NCBI GenBank assembly: GCA_904830895.1
Contig: LR882958.1
Span: forward strand, 3,302,001 to 3,366,000
Direction of reading: 5' to 3'
From: Planktothrix rubescens CCAP 1459/22
Lineage (GTDB): Bacteria; Cyanobacteriota; Cyanobacteriia; Cyanobacteriales; Microcoleaceae
Length of the DNA: 64,000 nt
The translations under genes and the position numbers were made by a program. Numbering within the stretch: the first letter of the stretch is position 1; each line of letters starts with the position of its first letter. The notes beneath the pieces were generated by a model that saw only the letters and a program-made list of their open reading frames with translations, made no database searches and was not told the origin of the DNA. Of this stretch, positions 61,305 through 64,000 are shown in pieces.

Positions 61305-63797
61305 TTAGGATTTTGTTGCTTTTAATTCTAAGGTGATTTTGAGTTTTCCACTCACGGGGTTAGACGGTTGCCAAGTTAGGAGTGATCGGCGAATTTGATC
61401 AATAATTAGGGCCTGTTTGAGATTATTCTCTAAATCCAGATCAGAGTCAAGATCATCAAAAATAGCTCGTTGGACATTGCCTTGATCAATAATTATTTCA
61501 AAGGTCACTTTTCCATTAATTTCATTGGCTAAATTTAAGCCTTGTAAATAACGGTTGAGGTCATTAATTAGGGTGCGATCGCTAATTCCTGTAACTTCAA
61601 CAACTGTTATTTTTACCTGACTATTTCCAACTGCATTAATATTTGTGGGTTGTGGGTTTATTCCGCGAACAGGAGGGGGCGGTGGCGCAATTTCTGGACT
61701 CCGTTGACTGCCATAATTATTATAACCAGATGCAGAACGAGTTCGTCCTAAACTCATGGGTTTTGCTGATGGCAATTGAGAGGTTTCTGGAGTGCCAAAA
61801 ATACCGTCATAACTCACCCCTTCGGGCAATTCTAGGGGAACTTCTACGGTGTGACGAGTTCCATTAGGATCGACTCTAACTTCTTCGCTGACGGCGACAA
61901 AAGCGGTATATTCAGATAGTAATTGATAGGATAAAGCGGTGCGTGTTACTCCTTCAACTCCTGATTTTGTTTCCCCGGAAAACATTTGATTCATCAGGTC
62001 TTTAATTCTCGCCCGTCCCCACAATTTGGCGATCGCAATATTACCAGATTCGTTATTATTGATCTCAGGAAAATTAACGGGTAAGGTTTGTTCATAGCGA
62101 TCGCCTTTGGCGGTTATTCCGGTAATTTTTAATAAGCCATTACGACGATCTAATTTACGTCCAAATAATACTAAAGGTTGATTATCAAATAAATCAGATA
62201 AGCTTACCGGATAAATTTCAGGTTTTAATCCTTCCCCTTGCCAAGTGATTTCCAAATCGGTTAGAATGGGGTTATTAATCTGTTTAAAAAATGTTTCCAC
62301 GACGGTTTCTGTGGGTTCATCTTGACGAACAATTTGGGTTGTTCCCTGGCCAATTTCTCCTAAACGATTAAGTAAAAAACGATTGACAGAACTTCCCACC
62401 CCAAAGGCGTACAATCTATTTCCGGGTTTAAGTTTATTTTGCACTGCTGCAATTATTTCTTGATCATTTCCAATATATCCATCTGTTAATAGAACAATAC
62501 TGCGTAAGCGACCCTGGGAGGGAGAGGTAAACCTCATAACCGCCTGGATTCCATTTAATAATTCCGTCCCGCCATCTGCTTGTAATTGATTAATATAATT
62601 AATCGCTTTTTGTCGGTTAGCGGGGGTATTTTCTAAGGGAATTTCTGATAAGGTATTGGTGGTATTGGCAAAATCAATAATATTAAAGGTATCTTCGGAA
62701 TTTAATCCTTGAATAAATCTTTTCATTAATTCTTGAGATTTTTTCAGGGGTTCTCCTTCTTGGGAACCGGAGGTATCCATCAGAAAAATAACATCTTTCG
62801 GAATAATTTGATTAGGATTATAACTAATTGCGGGTAACAAATAGGCGGCAAAATGTCCTCCCTGTTGATCTGCTTCTGTTAATACCGATGCTCTGGTATT
62901 TTCTCCTGAAATCTGATATCTTATAATTAGATCTTTATTAGGAATTTGATCGGATTGATCTAAACTAACAAATATCCGATTTCCCTGCTGTTGGGTAATA
63001 ATTTTATGGGAAGTTGATCGGACATTTTCAATCGCAACCCCAGCATCAATTTCAACATCAACTTGAATATTATGGGGAGATTTTGCCTCCTGTTCAATAA
63101 TTGGTGACGTGATCCGATCCGCATCGGGAACTTGATTAGTATTGGGTTGATTTTTATTAATTAATTGACCGGGAATATAACGGGGGCCAACTACCATCGG
63201 AAACACAAATTCATAGTTTCCCCCTTCAAATTTTAATTGATCAATATAGCGAATCGTTACGGATATTTGTTCGCCCGGTTGAATATTAGCTACAGACTGA
63301 GTAAAGATATTATCTCTTTCCTGTTCTAATAATGCGGTGGTGCGACCTTGAGCTTTAGCCCGTTGATAGATTTCTTTGGCGCCTTCTCGGGTTTCAATTT
63401 TGGATTTTATGGTGCGATCGCCTATTTTAATTACCATCTGATCAACGGCGGCTTGATCGGGAAGGGGGAATACATAAATCGCTTCTAAAGGTTCTTGAAA
63501 CGGATTTTCAAAGGTTTGAGAAACTTCAACCTGTGAAACATTTCCCGAAATTTTAGCCTTAACCTGGGTTTGCTTTAGGGGAAAAACTTGGCTTTTAGTT
63601 TCAGATTTAACATATAAACCACCTAATTGTTTATCCATGGTTTGTTGCGGAAGTTGTGCTAATTTTAATACTGAGGATTGAGGATTCAACTGTTGAGGTA
63701 AACTGGCAAAACTTGGGGTAGTATTTCCAATAAAATGTAACCCACTAAAAATCATAATTCCCAAAGAAAGCTTTGTTATATTTGATAAAGGGTTCAT
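61305..63797 (-). CDS. VIT and VWA domain protein
   Basis: From ATG 63797 (MNPLSNITKLSLGIMIFSGL) the product is 830 residues with a signal peptide. The VIT domain follows (AKISGNVSQVEVSQTFENPF, EPLEAIYVFPLPDQAAVDQM), then a VWA domain with MIDAS MDTSGSQEG. The C-terminal part has a Pro-rich linker (RSPEIAPPPPPVRGINPQ) and a TonB/AgmX-like end (GKVTFEIIIDQGNVQRAIFD). It is probably an exported surface protein. It is 5 bp from dusA. Confidence 0.8.
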   Translation of the reverse strand: MNPLSNITKLSLGIMIFSGLHFIGNTTPSFASLPQQLNPQSSVLKLAQLPQQTMDKQLGGLYVKSETKSQVFPLKQTQVKAKISGNVSQVEVSQTFENPFQEPLEAIYVFPLPDQAAVDQMVIKIGDRTIKSKIETREGAKEIYQRAKAQGRTTALLEQERDNIFTQSVANIQPGEQISVTIRYIDQLKFEGGNYEFVFPMVVGPRYIPGQLINKNQPNTNQVPDADRITSPIIEQEAKSPHNIQVDVEIDAGVAIENVRSTSHKIITQQQGNRIFVSLDQSDQIPNKDLIIRYQISGENTRASVLTEADQQGGHFAAYLLPAISYNPNQIIPKDVIFLMDTSGSQEGEPLKKSQELMKRFIQGLNSEDTFNIIDFANTTNTLSEIPLENTPANRQKAINYINQLQADGGTELLNGIQAVMRFTSPSQGRLRSIVLLTDGYIGNDQEIIAAVQNKLKPGNRLYAFGVGSSVNRFLLNRLGEIGQGTTQIVRQDEPTETVVETFFKQINNPILTDLEITWQGEGLKPEIYPVSLSDLFDNQPLVLFGRKLDRRNGLLKITGITAKGDRYEQTLPVNFPEINNNESGNIAIAKLWGRARIKDLMNQMFSGETKSGVEGVTRTALSYQLLSEYTAFVAVSEEVRVDPNGTRHTVEVPLELPEGVSYDGIFGTPETSQLPSAKPMSLGRTRSASGYNNYGSQRSPEIAPPPPPVRGINPQPTNINAVGNSQVKITVVEVTGISDRTLINDLNRYLQGLNLANEINGKVTFEIIIDQGNVQRAIFDDLDSDLDLENNLKQALIIDQIRRSLLTWQPSNPVSGKLKITLELKATKS

Positions 63798-64000
63798 AAA
63801 TAAAATTGTCATTATTTGAGTTAGACTATTAATTGGAGATACTCACTAAGACCCGATTCTGATTATAAACGTTCCTGAGTCAGATCACTTTTTTACATTC
63901 CCAAAACGACCGCAGGAAAAGCTACAATTTTCGTCTGTAAGTAGTGATTGTATCGTTTTTTACTCCGTCTGAATCATCAGATTTTCAGGAAAATTCAGCA
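63798..64000. other. No gene seen at the right edge
   Basis: The last 203 bp upstream of the VIT/VWA gene are AT-rich and hold no frame of note. The promoter of that gene probably lies here. Confidence 0.5.

Noticed and set aside
1-64000. tRNA, rRNA or riboswitch genes
   Set aside because: No T-loop, cloverleaf or known riboswitch core was recognised in the gaps; a covariance search would be needed to exclude weak cases.

Overview
The window comes from a filamentous, low-GC cyanobacterium, most likely Planktothrix or a close Oscillatoriales relative. This is inferred from the frequent HIP1 octamer GCGATCGC, cyanobacterial families (Ycf46-like ATPase, PEP carboxylase ending in NTG, DUF1574, DUF2808, DUF29, Uma2), heptamer-type short repeats and many decayed mobile elements. 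No rRNA or tRNA gene was recognised.

Housekeeping blocks: 1-3894 is the minus-strand rpmH-rnpA-PH domain-yidC-khpB-like-DUF177-ycf46 cluster. 11833-25572 holds comF, a PEP-synthase-like protein, ppc and a large DUF1574 protein. 24970-28601 is an NfeD-like gene plus two flotillins. 30191-35249 holds a metallo-hydrolase, a YyaL-type thioredoxin-domain protein and a Tat-exported PQQ-type propeller. 39664-47301 holds a protease-TPR protein, a patatin, a coiled-coil TPR protein and CapA. 49498-52382 is the three-gene pnt transhydrogenase operon. 58045-63797 holds a GT9 glycosyltransferase, ispD, dusA and a VIT/VWA protein.

Accessory blocks lie between these. 4738-7625 is a toxin-antitoxin zone with intact modules (DUF433/DUF5615), truncated ones and a VWA fragment. 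7711-11714 holds two RTX-type genes, one broken by a MITE, a degraded IS, a dead PTS permease and a 62-base fossil of a restriction gene. 28637-29661 is a decayed CRISPR locus: a cas1 tail, cas2 and a two-spacer array. 35308-39608 holds a frameshifted VapC, IS200/IS605-like ends, a possible hsdS tail and a type ISP restriction-modification enzyme. 47371-57869 is a defence island: a RloA/RloB-like pair, a PIN toxin pair, a DUF29 gene and a type II restriction-modification system flanked by 159-bp direct repeats of the neighbouring methyltransferase gene end.

The most informative points are linked. The type II module at 54547-56578 appears inserted with target duplication. The tail of a second copy of its restriction gene survives 44 kb away at 10279-10340, directly against the end of an IS-like element. 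Its methyltransferase resembles YhdJ, whose site is ATGCAT, and a by-eye pass found no ATGCAT in the window although NTGCAT with other first bases is common. A 171-bp TA-flanked MITE interrupts an RTX gene so cleanly that removing it restores the reading frame.
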